This document shows positions 23,101 through 36,100 of a DNA stretch of 64,000 nucleotides, one piece after another. Under the pieces are notes generated by a model. It was not told the DNA's origin, searched no databases, and was given only the letters and a program-made list of their open reading frames with translations. Source of the stretch: Monarcha castaneiventris obscurior (lineage: Eukaryota > Chordata > Aves > Passeriformes > Monarchidae); the NCBI GenBank assembly GCA_026261815.1, contig JAMPIT010000481.1:3285501-3349500 (forward strand), written 5' to 3'. Every line of letters starts with the position of its first letter. Position 1 is the stretch's first letter. The translations under genes were made by a program, and so were the position numbers.

Positions 23101-26100
23101 CAGACCATTGATTCAGTGTGCTTCTCTTAGAAAAGTATCTGCAGCTATTTCTAACACATAACACAATGTGACTGATCCAGCTCATTTCATGAAATGTGAC
23201 TGCTGTTAGGCAGGTATAAAATTATCCATGAGGACACTCCTTGTAATAACAGCCTGTTGCCCCACTTGTGCCACTCAGTACTTTTTCATTTCTGGCTTGT
23301 CTTGAATATAAGTGGAGCTTGCAGTCTCCTGGATTGCTTCTCATACAGAGAGCTATTATGTGGGGGGGGGGGAAAGGAATTCGATGCCTGTATTAAAAAG
23401 TCCCCCCAAAATTTTTTACATTTAAAGTCAAAGTAAATTCTAAAAAGGCAGCAACAGGCCATATTGTGTTTTCTGTCACTTTCTGAAAATCCCATTCCTG
23501 GTGTGTGCTGTGAACAGGTCTTGCTGCTGCTGATTCAGGCTCAGTCTGAATCAGAAATTTGTCAGGAGAAATTTCCGATGCAGAACCTGAAATTTCAACA
23601 AGGCAGCGCTGATATTGGGAAGAGTTGCCCTTCTCTGGAATCACACAGTGGGACAGCAGAAAGCAAATCTCATTTCTCCTCATTTCAGACCAATGAGGGT
23701 TTTGTTTGGCGTTTTTGTTGTTTTTTTTAACTCAATGTGTGTCGTGGGCTGGCGAAGGCTGAATGTGTCCCTCTGTGGAGACAGTCGCTGCTGGAAACAG
23801 GCTGTCACCAGCAGAGTGTGTGACCAAAACAATACAGCTTTCTTTCTTTCCCATTCTTCTCCTCTCAGAACAACTCCTAGATGTTCTGTATACTGGCAGG
23901 CAGGAGGAAAAGACAGATGGTGTGACAGTGGGAGAACAGTCTATTTTAGCACTAATAAAAATGGGTCTGGAGATTCATGTATGGCAGAAAAATTATAAAC
24001 TGGGCATACCAGGGATAAAGCGAGATAAGCAGTGACCTTTCAGTGTTAGAGCTGTACAGAGATGGTTTTTTTCTTTTGCACTTGAAGTTCTGAGTTTTAG
24101 TTTCTCCTACTGCAAAATATCTATTAAAATGATGGTAGTCCTGGTGTACAGTTTAAGTCCTATTTCAAATATTATTGAGCAAAATAGAATTTAGTTACAG
24201 GAAGTAAAATATTCTCCTGTTCAAAAAGGGTATTTTCCACCTGCATCAGTCCTAAAACTGCTTGCTCTGCGCAATTTGTATGTGTATCAAAAAAGGAATA
24301 AAAATGGATGTTGCCCCCATTCTGTGAACTTCAGTGAGTTCAATTCACCTGTCCTGCCTTGTGCAGCTCTGAGGAGTCCATAATAGCTGGGAAGGAGAGT
24401 GTCCCTTGCCATTCCTGTGGGAATTCTCCCTGTGGAGCAATGTGCTCCATTTGAGGTTTTCCTCCTTGAGCATTAGGGCACGTTTCACTGTGAGGGGATG
24501 AGGCACGCTGTAGCATAGCTCTTGTGGAAGGAAAATAATGGGATTTCTTGTTTAGTCAGTCATTAAGTCTCACCTTTTCCTTTGTATTGAGGTTCCTGTA
24601 GCCCTGGGGAGTTTATATCTGTCTGCAGAGCTGGTAGCTGTAACTGCTGGAGGGGATAAAGGTTGTCAAAATGAAATTATGCTTCCTCTTGAGAGACCTT
24701 TTACAGGTCAGCATAGCTAGGCCTGTCTTAACTATTTTCTTTGAAGGAATTCACTTTAAACTTCCCTGAAATTAGCACATCTGCCAGGAGGGAAGGGGGT
24801 TCATGAGCAAGAGGAGATGAATTGCAAAGAAGTTACCACTTCTGTTGCCTGATGCCAACAGTGTGTCTATCTTCTCATATTTCCTCTTTTAAAATAAAGA
24901 CGCAGCTAATTCCCTGTAGCTATCACTTGACATCTCACAGATTTGACATCTGCAAACTGATTTAATTAATATTTGGGCTACCTTTCACAAGTGTATAGCA
25001 CTTCCAACGTGTAGAAGTGCCAAGGCTTTAGTTGGTAACATAAGTTGTTTCCAGAGTTTCTAAAGATAAATTTGTCTAATTAAGTCACCTTTTGTGTTTG
25101 CTTCTGATTTAGTTCTCAAACTAACACCTACAAAAGTCTGAGAAAAAAACCCCACTATCACTTTTCTCGTAAGTGTCATTACTTAAAAAGAAATGTCTGA
25201 CTTTCATGGACAGTGCCATCATGGTTAGCAGAATCTGAGGTGTTGGCAGAGTCAGTGTGGATATTCCTGGGAGGATGCTCCCTGCCAGGCTCTGCCTGCT
25301 GAGATCCTGCAGCCAACATTGCTGCACTTGGAGAAGTTTGGTGCAGGGCTCTGGTTATTCCCTGAGCTGTAAGAACAGCTGTGTGTTCTATACCACTGCT
25401 CCCAAACTGCCCTCAAGGATGGAAGAGGGGGATAAAAGAAACTGCGTGGAAGGAAGGAAGGAACAGAAGCCCAATTCAACTCTCATGGAAGTTTTCCGAC
25501 GACTTCATGGGAACTGAATTAAGTTGTTGGTGAGAAGCCATGTTCACAAATCTCCAGACCTCCTCTTCTAGTCTACATCTGCACTGGATCTGTTGCATTT
25601 ACTAGGAATAAAAGTCTAGTTTACAACATGTGGAAAATAGAGGGGGTGAAGGTTATGAGAAAACCCCAACTTATTGATGTGGGAGTGGAGACCTCTTGCA
25701 AAATGAATTGTTTCAAATATACTGAAAACATGTCCCCCCCTCAGCCTTCCTGCATTCACAGTCCCTGACTTCATCAGTTTCACAGCATTACTTTTCAATC
25801 AGCAAACATCATAAACACAGGAAGGCAGATTTATGGCTGTTTATTAGCCAGCACCATTACTGTATTTACTGTAGTGTGAAAAAGGAAATCGGGGAAAAGT
25901 GCTATAAATCTCAGTGGCTGCAACCCAGATGCATTTATTTACTTACTGGATACTTCCCTAGTAGCTTAGCAGATGCCTGCTAGTTTACACTTATATTTTG
26001 AGCATATCAGCAGAATGCTCTAGAGGGATGGGTGTTAAAATCCTGCTGGGGTCTGTTGTGGGCACTGCTAGGAAGGAGCTACTGAAATGTGTTCAGTTTA

Positions 26101-26164
26101 AGCAGCTAAAATAGTTATTGAAGAAACACCAAGGTGTTAACCAATCACTCTGTGTTTACAGGGA

Positions 26165-26198
26165 GTATATTTATAAATTTCTAAGTACATAAATATAC
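26165..26198. repeat. 10-bp inverted repeat
   Basis: GTATATTTAT and ATAAATATAC pair perfectly around a 14-base loop. Both arms are AT-only except for one base, so chance is a fair explanation. Confidence 0.5.
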
Positions 26199-29100
26199 CA
26201 TCTTGCAATAACAACAGGAAGATAAAGATCTGGCTATTAAAATAATAGGAATGAAAGCAAAACTCCTGGCTTGTTAACATGACGATAGTCTCTGTTCAAA
26301 GAGGAACAACAATCCCCAAATCTTATCCAAAGTCCTGGAGCTGTAATATCCCACTTGTGCTGTGTAGGGGGGTGGTATCAGATGGGGAGTTCTGTTTCCT
26401 GCAGGCCAAACCCAAAGGTGGTACTTTACCATTGGATATATAATTGTAATTTATTCCAAGGCAGTAAGTCATCTGCCCCTGGATGACCTATTTCTGTCTG
26501 CACTCAAGGAAAAAAAGTTATTGTGGACATGGCTGTTTTGTAATGCTGAAAAATGCACAAATACTTCCTTACAGAACACTTCTGCATCGCTCTCAGTAAG
26601 CATGTCTTCTTTAAAGTAAAGAACATGTTTTCAGCAAATGTTGCATTATCTAGGCCTGTTCTTTGCACCTTCATTGTCTAGAGAAATCGAATTAATGATT
26701 GGAAGTTAAATTGAATGTGTTTAGGCCTCAAATGTCTGAAAGATCTATTTAATTTATCAACTTTCCAATCGAAGTACAGTTTATTTTATTCAGTTCAGAT
26801 TTGTGGTCAGATGCAAAAGCTGGATCTACATGTGTGGTTAAAGTCCAAATGTGTTTTTCCTAAAGGGAAATCATGGATCCATTCAAGTCAATTGAAATAT
26901 TTTCACCGATATTCAGTGAACCAGGAATTAAGTTTACCCCAAAACCTAAAGGGTTTTAATTTTTACTATTTTTTTCTATTTACTATTGGCTCTTATTGTT
27001 AATGCTGTTTTTAAAATGAACAGTAAAATGCAAAGAGTATAAATTATAGATGAACAGTTTCAATGAGGCTGTTGATTGCAATGACTGAAATCTAATTAAG
27101 CAGTTTAAGATCTAAGTGATATTATTATTAAAGAATTATGTTAACAGAGCATTTGATCAGCCTCGTAATTTGTTTTATGTGAATTGTACTTAGGAGATAA
27201 TGTGATTCCAAGTGACAAAAAGCTCAGTTCTGTTTCCTTCCTCTTTTTTAGAGAAAACTAATATGCTGTATTTAAATTGAAATAAATTGACAGAGAGGTC
27301 TCAGGGAAACAAAAGCACTGTTTTGGCAACTTACTTTAGCTGACTTCATACAAGTACTAATACTGACTACTGGGTTTGAGATGATGTTATGGGAAGTACT
27401 TTTAAAACAGGAGCAGAAATATGTGTGCAGATGAATGTATGCAAACACGTATATTTTTACACAGATATGCTAATTTGTTATGGTGACAACTTATTCGCCA
27501 GCAAAGTGGTAGTGCCACAGTACCTTTTTCAATGTGAAATCTGTAAACATCCAATTTTTTTTCTTTAAAATAATTCAGTGCATTTTCTAAACCAATGGGA
27601 ATCTATTGGGAGGACATTTATTATTTAATTTACCAGTACAGCTCATACAAATGTATGAACAGATTGGATTGCTTCCTGTGTGATGCAGCTAAGTAGCAAT
27701 CATGGGGACAACGTGCTAGATAAATATACCCCTTATTTTTGGAAATTGGGTCTGTGCTTGGTGACTCTGGGAGTCAGCCTTGGTCTGGTTGTATTTAATG
27801 TTTGTGCTCCTTCTCGCTCTCGGGATTCCATCAGTCCCATCCTCCTGTCAGGTCCCAGCAGAGACTCTCCTACAGAATCAGGAGATTCAGCATATCCGGG
27901 CTAATCACACATTACACTTTCTTGTTGCTTGTACACAGATGTTGTTTAGTGTAGATGTCCCCAATTTCACTGCAAATGTGAATTTCTGTGAACATCCCTT
28001 CCACACCTCAGTGCCTGCTCCCCTTGCCTTGGATGCTGAAGTGCTCCTTTAAAGTTTAACCCTGTTTGTGTCCACAGAATGTGAATCTTGTCCCACCTGC
28101 CACAGACAGCTCAGAGCATCTTGGTCAGCCCACAAAGAGAATAAACAATTGACAGAACGGAAAAAGACCAAAGAGGGATCATTTTGGATACGACTGGACA
28201 CCAAGAATTAGCAAAATGCTATATTTTTGTATTGGTTTCCTTTGATTTTTACTGTGTAGCTCTTTAAGTTTGTTCCTTGGTTACTGTGAAAGCAAACCAG
28301 GCGGGATTTCAGTCTTAAAATTTCAGTGTCATATAACTGTGGGTTTGTTTGGAACCAACTGTTATATTTCAGTGCACAGCCTGACGAGTACCCTGGGGAA
28401 ATGGGGACAATTCCAGGGAGACAATAATCCTGTTTCCAGGTTAGATACGTTGTTCTGTGGTAGCTGCTGCCTTGACCCTGCTTTGGATGCAAGGAGCATG
28501 TCCCAGCATTGCCATTTCCCTGTCCACCCCTCACTGCCTCATAGACATGCCTTGGATTCTTGAATCAGCCCCTGGAATACTCGTGATAAAAACAGCTCCA
28601 GTTCTGCTGCTGCCTTGTGCCCTCCCAGTTTTTGGACATCCAGTCATTTTGATTTAATTGAAATACTGTTTTAAGGATTTATTTTTAATAGGTGGTCTCT
28701 GGCACATATTTATTTTTTAAGCTTTCAAACCAAACAGGGCAGGGGATGTGGGAGAAAATCATGGGGAATGATGTGGGCTTCAACAGAGAAGGACTGAGGG
28801 TGACAAACACTGCAGAGGAAAAAGTCTTGAAACAGAAAAGGAGACAAAGCAAGCTTGACTGGATGATTCACTCTTTGCTGGGCTATTGCTCTGTGTGTGT
28901 CAGGACTCACAGCAATAACCAAACCTTTATTCCCAGCTCTGCCCCCTGAAATTTGTTGTGCCTTTTCTCATATGGTTCATTCTGTATCATTCTTTGAAGA
29001 CAATCTCTAATGAGCCAAAATGTGCAGTATTGTTTTGAATCCATTCTTGGTTTTCTTTTCATGTCTGGAAGGATGGAAAATTAATTTTGCTCTTGATCAG

Positions 29101-30142
29101 GTTCAAAATCTTCCTCCCACACTGTGGAGCCTGGATGTGGTGTTGGAAGATAGTGTGTTCTGGCTACAAGCATCAAAGTGGGATCCAAAGGGCAAGCAGC
29201 TTTAAACATTTAACTAGTAATAATCTGGTTCATAAAACTGACTGGGTGTTTATGGATGACAGCATTGATACTTTATGCTATTGATCTAACAGATGCAGTT
29301 AATCCTGTATTTTTAGAATATAAAAATATGCAAAAGTCATTCTTGATGGATAAAAAGAAATAACTCAGCCAAGTGCTTTTAAATGTTGGTGTGTCAGCAG
29401 CCTTGCTATCTGTCATTAGCATTTTTTCCTTATATCTTAAATTTAATCAATACTTTTCTGAGGTTATGATCAAGTAGCATAAAACATTTTACAAATTCTG
29501 TTTGCATGTGATACATTTTGTGTTCTAGGAAGGCTCTGATCTAATAGGTGATACAGCAGCATTTGTAACTATTGAGAGACTATGGCTTTAATTAAAGGTG
29601 AATGGCCACTTCTGTTGTTTCAAGTTTTAAGCAGTAAAGTAAATATGCTTTTAAGGAGATTGCCTGATTTCTGGAAAGAACTCTGTTTGGACCAATGAAA
29701 ATTCAATCTCTGAGGTCCCAAGCCAACCTTTTTCACTGGGAATCATAAGAATCCCATAAGAATTTTCAGGCTTCCAAAACACCTTGATATTCTTAAGCTC
29801 AGGTACAATGGAAGAAGAATTGTTTTGTTGGCATGTGAAGTGACATGTTGATAGATAGGTACCTCCTGAGTGGTGGTTTCAAATATTAAATGATGATTAT
29901 CCAGAGCTCCAAGGCACTGATTCTCTGAAAGGGCTTTCAATTTTGTGGGAGTAGAATGATGGGGCTGATTGCAGCTGATTAATACTGAGCTACTAATCTG
30001 TACATTCTTTGTTCTTGACAAATAGTATAAATTAAGTTCTGGGGAAGAAGGGGCCATCCTTAAATCTGAGAGCCTGGTTGAGAGGAACTTGCCCTACACA
30101 CTCCCTGGATTTCCTTCCTTGAGCATCTCCCAGTTTCAGGGA

Positions 30143-30172
30143 TGCAATCCACCACTCTTCAATCCACCACTC
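30143..30172. repeat. 15-bp tandem direct duplication
   Basis: CAATCCACCACTCTT is followed at once by CAATCCACCACTCCC, a 15-bp duplication with two differences. Nothing around it suggests a larger array. Confidence 0.65.
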
Positions 30173-33100
30173 CCTGTGGCAGAAAACTGTTGGGAATGCA
30201 TTGTGGATGGAAATTGGAGGAGAAATCCATGTCAGAAAAAGCACAGGATGTAATTAAACAACGTGTGAGCAAGAACTGGAATTACCTTTGTTTATTGTTT
30301 ATACAAACAGTGTATGATGCACCCACTCATTAAAAAAAATGGGAGAATAATGAAATGCTTATACTTGCAGAGTCCTGGGGGAAAAACTAACTCTTTCCAC
30401 TGGTTCTGTACCTCTTACTTCAGGTAATGTTATCTTGGAGGTCATGGGGAGAGCAGTAATTTGTACAAGAAAAAGAACAAGCCCCAGTATGACTGTAGTA
30501 CAGCTTGAACTTTTAACTTTTGTTTTTGCAGAAGTACCAGTCAGCTGCACAGCCCCTCTCCATTTTTCTCCCCTCTAAAGGTCAGATACCACTTCTCCAT
30601 TATGTTCTCTGGCTTTTATGCAAGCAGCTTCTGCTTGAAAATTTTCGTGTGTCACTCATACATCTGTAGGGTGAGGCATCTATCACTCACTTGCAGCTGA
30701 CACCTGGTCATAAAGGTGACCTATTTCATATTAACAATCCATTTCCTTTCATTGTCACCATGAGGATATGTTCTGTCTTTTCCCTTTCCTTGTCAGAAGT
30801 GTAGACTTAGGGGTTAGATTGAAGATTCTTTGAAGGTAAAAGGATGATTTTTTTGGTTCCTTGCATCACTGTATTCTGTCAATTTTATTTTAATTCTGAG
30901 GAAAAATCCCCAAACAAACATTGCTTTCTGACAGAGAACCCCAGAGCACTGTCATACTGAAGGATCACACTTTGTATGCAGCCTTGGTAAAATTGTTTCC
31001 ATAGTGCAAAGAGTGTCATATGAATCTCATAAATTATGAGGTATCATAGCATGTTACTGGAGTTCCTTGTGGGATTTCAGTGCCTTGTGTCTTTTACATG
31101 ACTTGGAATGTGGTGCTGAATTGTGGAAAAAAAAAATTAAAAAATTAATTTTAAGATGAGAAATCTCCTGTGTGTTACAGAAGTCTGTGTTATGCAAAAG
31201 AAAACAGTATGCATAACCTACCATGTTCCTGACATCTCTTTGAATTGTTGAGCAAAACAGTCTGTGTTCACATTTTAGGAGACACAATAATTCTCCAAAA
31301 GTTGCAATCTGTCTTTGGAGAACCCACAGGTTTGTCACTGAATTTCATTATCAATCAAGGCATTTTTGTGTGAAAAAAAGGTGCCTTGGAGAGAACTATA
31401 TGTAAGAAGAGGAGGATAATCTCCAGGATAAAGATGCTGCTTCTGTTATAAAGTCCTCAGCAGCCGATCAGATTTAGCTGTAGTGTGTATTGGATTGGAA
31501 TTTATTTTTATTTTGGGGTTTGGTTTTAAATTCTTTTTTCTCTCCTCTACTTCCCACTATCATTTCCTCTCAAAGTAGTTGAGAATAATATTTACTACTT
31601 ATTCATTACATAAGTGACGCAGAAAATCAGTTCATCATAATGTTTGCCTGATTTTGAACTACTTAGTTTGCTTTTGCTTTATTTGAAATAGATAAACACG
31701 CACAAGGTAATTTGGATACATCTTTGTCATGGCAAAATCTGTACTGATTTAATGTGGTTTTCTGGGATGTGATCTGTCAGGTCACTGGCATAATGAATAT
31801 AGTATTTTTTTTCCCAAAGAACTGGAAACTGAGAAAGTCCTGTTGCTACAAGAGGAAAAAAAATTACCTGAGAAAATCATAGAGAGAAATTCCAGGCTTT
31901 GGGAAATGCAGTTCCCATTCTTTACCTCTCCTCGTGTAACACTGATCCAGTGTAACATCATTACTCATCTGTGCGCTGCCTTTGGGATTTGTTCCACCAC
32001 ATTCCACTGGACTTCTCGAGGGCTAATGAGCCATTCACACTGACTTACCACACCAGAAACCAGGCCTAAGCAGAAATTTATTTTTTTTTTTACGCTTGGC
32101 AGTCTTTTTGCTGGAAAATCCGAATTGGGAAATTGTGAAGTAACCTTCAGTACTGTTGGGAAGTATAAAAATTCCCATTGCTCCCTGCCTCTGACAGTAC
32201 TGAGACACTCACTGCCCTGTCAGTCCTGAAGGATCATACTCTGTCTATGATTCCTTTTAGCTTCGACCTTGAGGAGATCTTATGAATCACTTTAAGTTTC
32301 ATGAATTTATCTTAAAATTACAAAACAATGATGGCTGTGGCAAAGGACAGTACATTTGAGAGACAAAACAAAAGAAGAAAAAGGCTGACAGTGCTGGAAG
32401 CTTTATCAGTAATGAGAATGTGAATTCTAGCACTGAGATCCTACCTCTGTCTGAAACAAGAACTATGAACTGTCTGGACACAAAATTCTGATGAATTTGT
32501 GCTCTTGCCTCAGAGATACTTCATGTTTTCATGGGACAGTCTGGAGAAATAAACAGAGCTCTGGCCTTATGGGGAAAGATATCCTTTGTGGTGTAAGCCA
32601 ACAGCATTCCACAGAGGATGGGAGAGCAGGTTAATGGGACATGGGGATGAAAAGAAAAGTTCATCTAATGGTAAACGTGGCACATCTTTGCCATTGCTAG
32701 TTCATGTACACTAGAATATTTTACATTCACTGTAGGCTACAGCCCTTTCTTCTAAAGCTGAGACTACTGTTAATGTTTCTGAAAACTAAAATGTTACTGA
32801 TCAATTCATGTTTTGCATTTCAGTGTTTTTCCAGCTGTGAGAGCAGTGTAACTGCAATGGTTGGCTGAAATTCTTTTTCTTTTAGAAGGCAGATTAAATA
32901 ATGAGCATTCTTTTAATATATTAATTGAAGAATTAGCACAACTCTAACAAAAAGTTGTCATCAGTCATATACCTTTTTCTAGTGATTTGCTTTTAGGCAA
33001 ACACTGTTTACTTCTGCTTAGGCTGATTTGGTTATTAAGAAACCAAAGGGAGCAAGGAGCAGTTTCCCACTTGTTGTCCTGTTTGATGTTGCTTGGACTG

Positions 33101-36100
33101 TGTCTCCCTGCATTGCAGGGGAACTGAGCCTCTGACAGAATGTTTTGTGTCCTGATTCTGAAGCATTATTGGAGATCACTATATTATCTGAGGCTCATCA
33201 CTTCAAAGACAGTAAATGCTGAGATGGTGTGCAATCATCTGTCATATCTATCAGGTGGGCAATGGATTCATACTACAAAGTCTTTTAAATTTTGTAGTGA
33301 TCTTTGAGAACCCTGTCTGAGTTCATATGTGACATGAAGGCACCTTCAGACTCAAACTGGCTCATACCTTGAAATGCTTCACCTTACCCCAGCCGAGCTC
33401 TCCCTGAGGTCAGAAGCAGGTGAGCAGTCAGTAGGTGCCTCTGTTTTCTCATTATTGTTTCTAGGTGCATCAATACCAAGTTTAAACACAGCAAACATTT
33501 CAGTCTGAAAGTTTATATAGCTGCTAAAGCAAAATTTGTGAATCTTTAAGGAGCTGCTTTCAGTGTGTGTTCAAATACAAACAGATGTCTACTGTATTTT
33601 TGATGTGGAGAAGCTTAGGGATATGTTGCTCTTCTAATTGTTCCATTCACAATATTTATTTATACTTACATAATTCTAACTGGATTTCCATATTCTAGCA
33701 GTGTTTGTAATGAAATGTGATTTGTACTATTCTGTATCATCTCAGAATGAGACTGGGATATCTGACTAAATAATGTGTGATAAACATTATTACATAAACT
33801 TGGTTGTACTTTCAGTTTGGGGCATTCAGCTGCTGTGAACAGCTAACATGGGATTCTTCAGCGTGAATTCCTCGTTTAAGTGAAGATGTATCTCAGTGCT
33901 TCATTATTAGGATTCAAACAAACCATTTTTGTAATTTCATTCATTATCTTTTTCTCCTTTGTTCTGTCTTATTCTCTCTTTTACCTTCAGGAAAATCTCC
34001 AAAATGTTCAGATTGAGAATTTGCTGTCTCAGCTGTCTTTGCCTTTCCTGGTGCTTTGTGCTCTGAACTGGGTCACATGCAATTTTGCAGTGATACAATC
34101 GTCCTTTTTTGTGAGAACCATTCCTCCTCAACTTGCTTCCTCTGCATCTTCAATCTGAGCGCTGTGAAAGATGCACTAAAAGTAAGGCAGAGTTCCTTTA
34201 TTTAGCTAGAATTTCAGGCTGGAACATTCATAGTACTTTTCCAGAAATCTGCAAAACTATTGCTTCAAGTTCCTTAGTTCTGAAGAATTTAAGCAGAAAC
34301 TCAATCTTCAAACCCCAGCTATGACTCAGCCATTGTGCAATTGTTTTCTGTGGTAGTAGAGAAACTGATGTTAAGTGATGTCCAACTTTAGTTACTGGAC
34401 AAATACTGTTGCTGACTGTGGAGCACAACTTCTCTTGTAGCAGCTAAAAGTTTTGAAGTTTATTATAATGTGAGGGGACAGCATATCAGACAAAACTAAC
34501 AATTAATTATAATGCTAAGACAGGAAATGTACCATTATATTGTCATGGCTTTGGCCATCTAGTCCAATACATACCTCTGGCAGTGGCCAGTCCCACATGA
34601 AAAAGTTGCAAGAAAACCTTGCTGGAATTTTATGCTCAAAAAGGGCCGTGTCCTAACCTCAGGCATGTAGAGGCTAACTTGTACCCTCAAGCAGGAAATT
34701 TTTAACTGTGATTTTTTCCCTCTGTAGAAAGATTTACGTACAAGCTTTTCAACTCTGCTCTATCTCACTCACTCAGTTTTTCTAAGGTACTGAAGAGGTG
34801 TGAACACAGTGTGTGATCTGCAGAGAGTGTCAGTGGGAAATGAGAAATGGTAAAAACTACTGAAAACAGCAGTGTGTGTTTGAAGTTTGATTCCTGTCTT
34901 ACTTGCTTGTTGCAAAGAGCAGACTGAAGAACCAGATGATACATGTCAGGAAAACTAAGACCCTCATCACTTTACCACAAGAAATATTGCTGATTTCCCT
35001 CTGAATGTTTAAGAAGCTATTGCAAAATATGTCCAACATTGGCTGTTCCTCTAAAAGTCTGGGCACTATCCAGGAGCAGACTCAGCAGTGTTAGCATGGT
35101 AAGAGACAGGCTTATCTCCAGGAAGTTTAGAAATGAGGAATCCTGGAAATCTCATGAGGTAAGCCAATCTCTGAGAAACTCAGATACACTAGGAAAAATG
35201 AAGATGTTCAGACAAGTTGTACAAGCTTTTAGTCAATTGCTAAATTCTGATTATTCATTTCCAAACCTTTGGAGAATCATATAAACCTGTGCCTTTTGCT
35301 AAAAGTGTGACCACTGTCATGCCTGTAAGACAAGAGAAAATAGCTGATACGCCATGAGGGCAAAAAGGCATAAACACAAGAAAGTCTCTAAACCACGGCA
35401 GTGATCATAAGGGCTTTTACTGACACAGATCATCGGCTCTCTTACAACTCCTAGACTCATCTTGCTTTCCAATTTCTCCTTGCAGCTGGTGGGAATTTGG
35501 GCAGCTGAGGATCTAGGCAGGGACTGGGGCAGAAAATCTGTGCAGCCCTTCAGCACTGTGGGTTTGTTCTGCAGCCCAGCACTGCCCGGTGATCGCAGCC
35601 TGCAGTGCTCAGGGATGTGGCTGTACACGTAACATCAAACACAAGCGTTTGTGTGGCCTTTGGGTGGAAGGCATTCAACCCTCCTTTATGAGCTGTGTCT
35701 TTAAAAAGGTATCTTTTGAGGCATCTTTGAGTAAAGGATAATTTGGTTCTCTCACTCACCTTCAAAAATTAGCTTTAAACGATACCTCAGAAATGGGGGA
35801 AGCTCCCTACCTTCCTGCTCATAGACAGGGAATGTTTTCTTGAGGGATCAGATGTCTAGAAGCTTTCACAATGTGCACGAAACAACTTATGACAGAATAA
35901 CAAGCTGCCCTGTGCCATCACGGCAGCTGGCAGTGAGTCATTGCTTCTGGCCCTGTAATGCAGACCTTGCGTGTCTGGGAAATAATGCCCAGCCAAGTGT
36001 GATTGCAGCCTATTATTAAGGCTTTATTTGTGAAATCGGTATAGCTGAGGTCAAACATCTTTCTCTCTATTTTCACATAGTGCTTTTAGACAGCTTTCGA

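Noticed and set aside
26165..26198. 10-bp inverted repeat as a functional hairpin
   Set aside because: The arms are almost only A and T, so chance is likely; kept only as a low-confidence repeat.
33763..33791. AATAATGT/ACATTATT inverted repeat
   Set aside because: Only 8 bp, AT-rich, within chance expectation.
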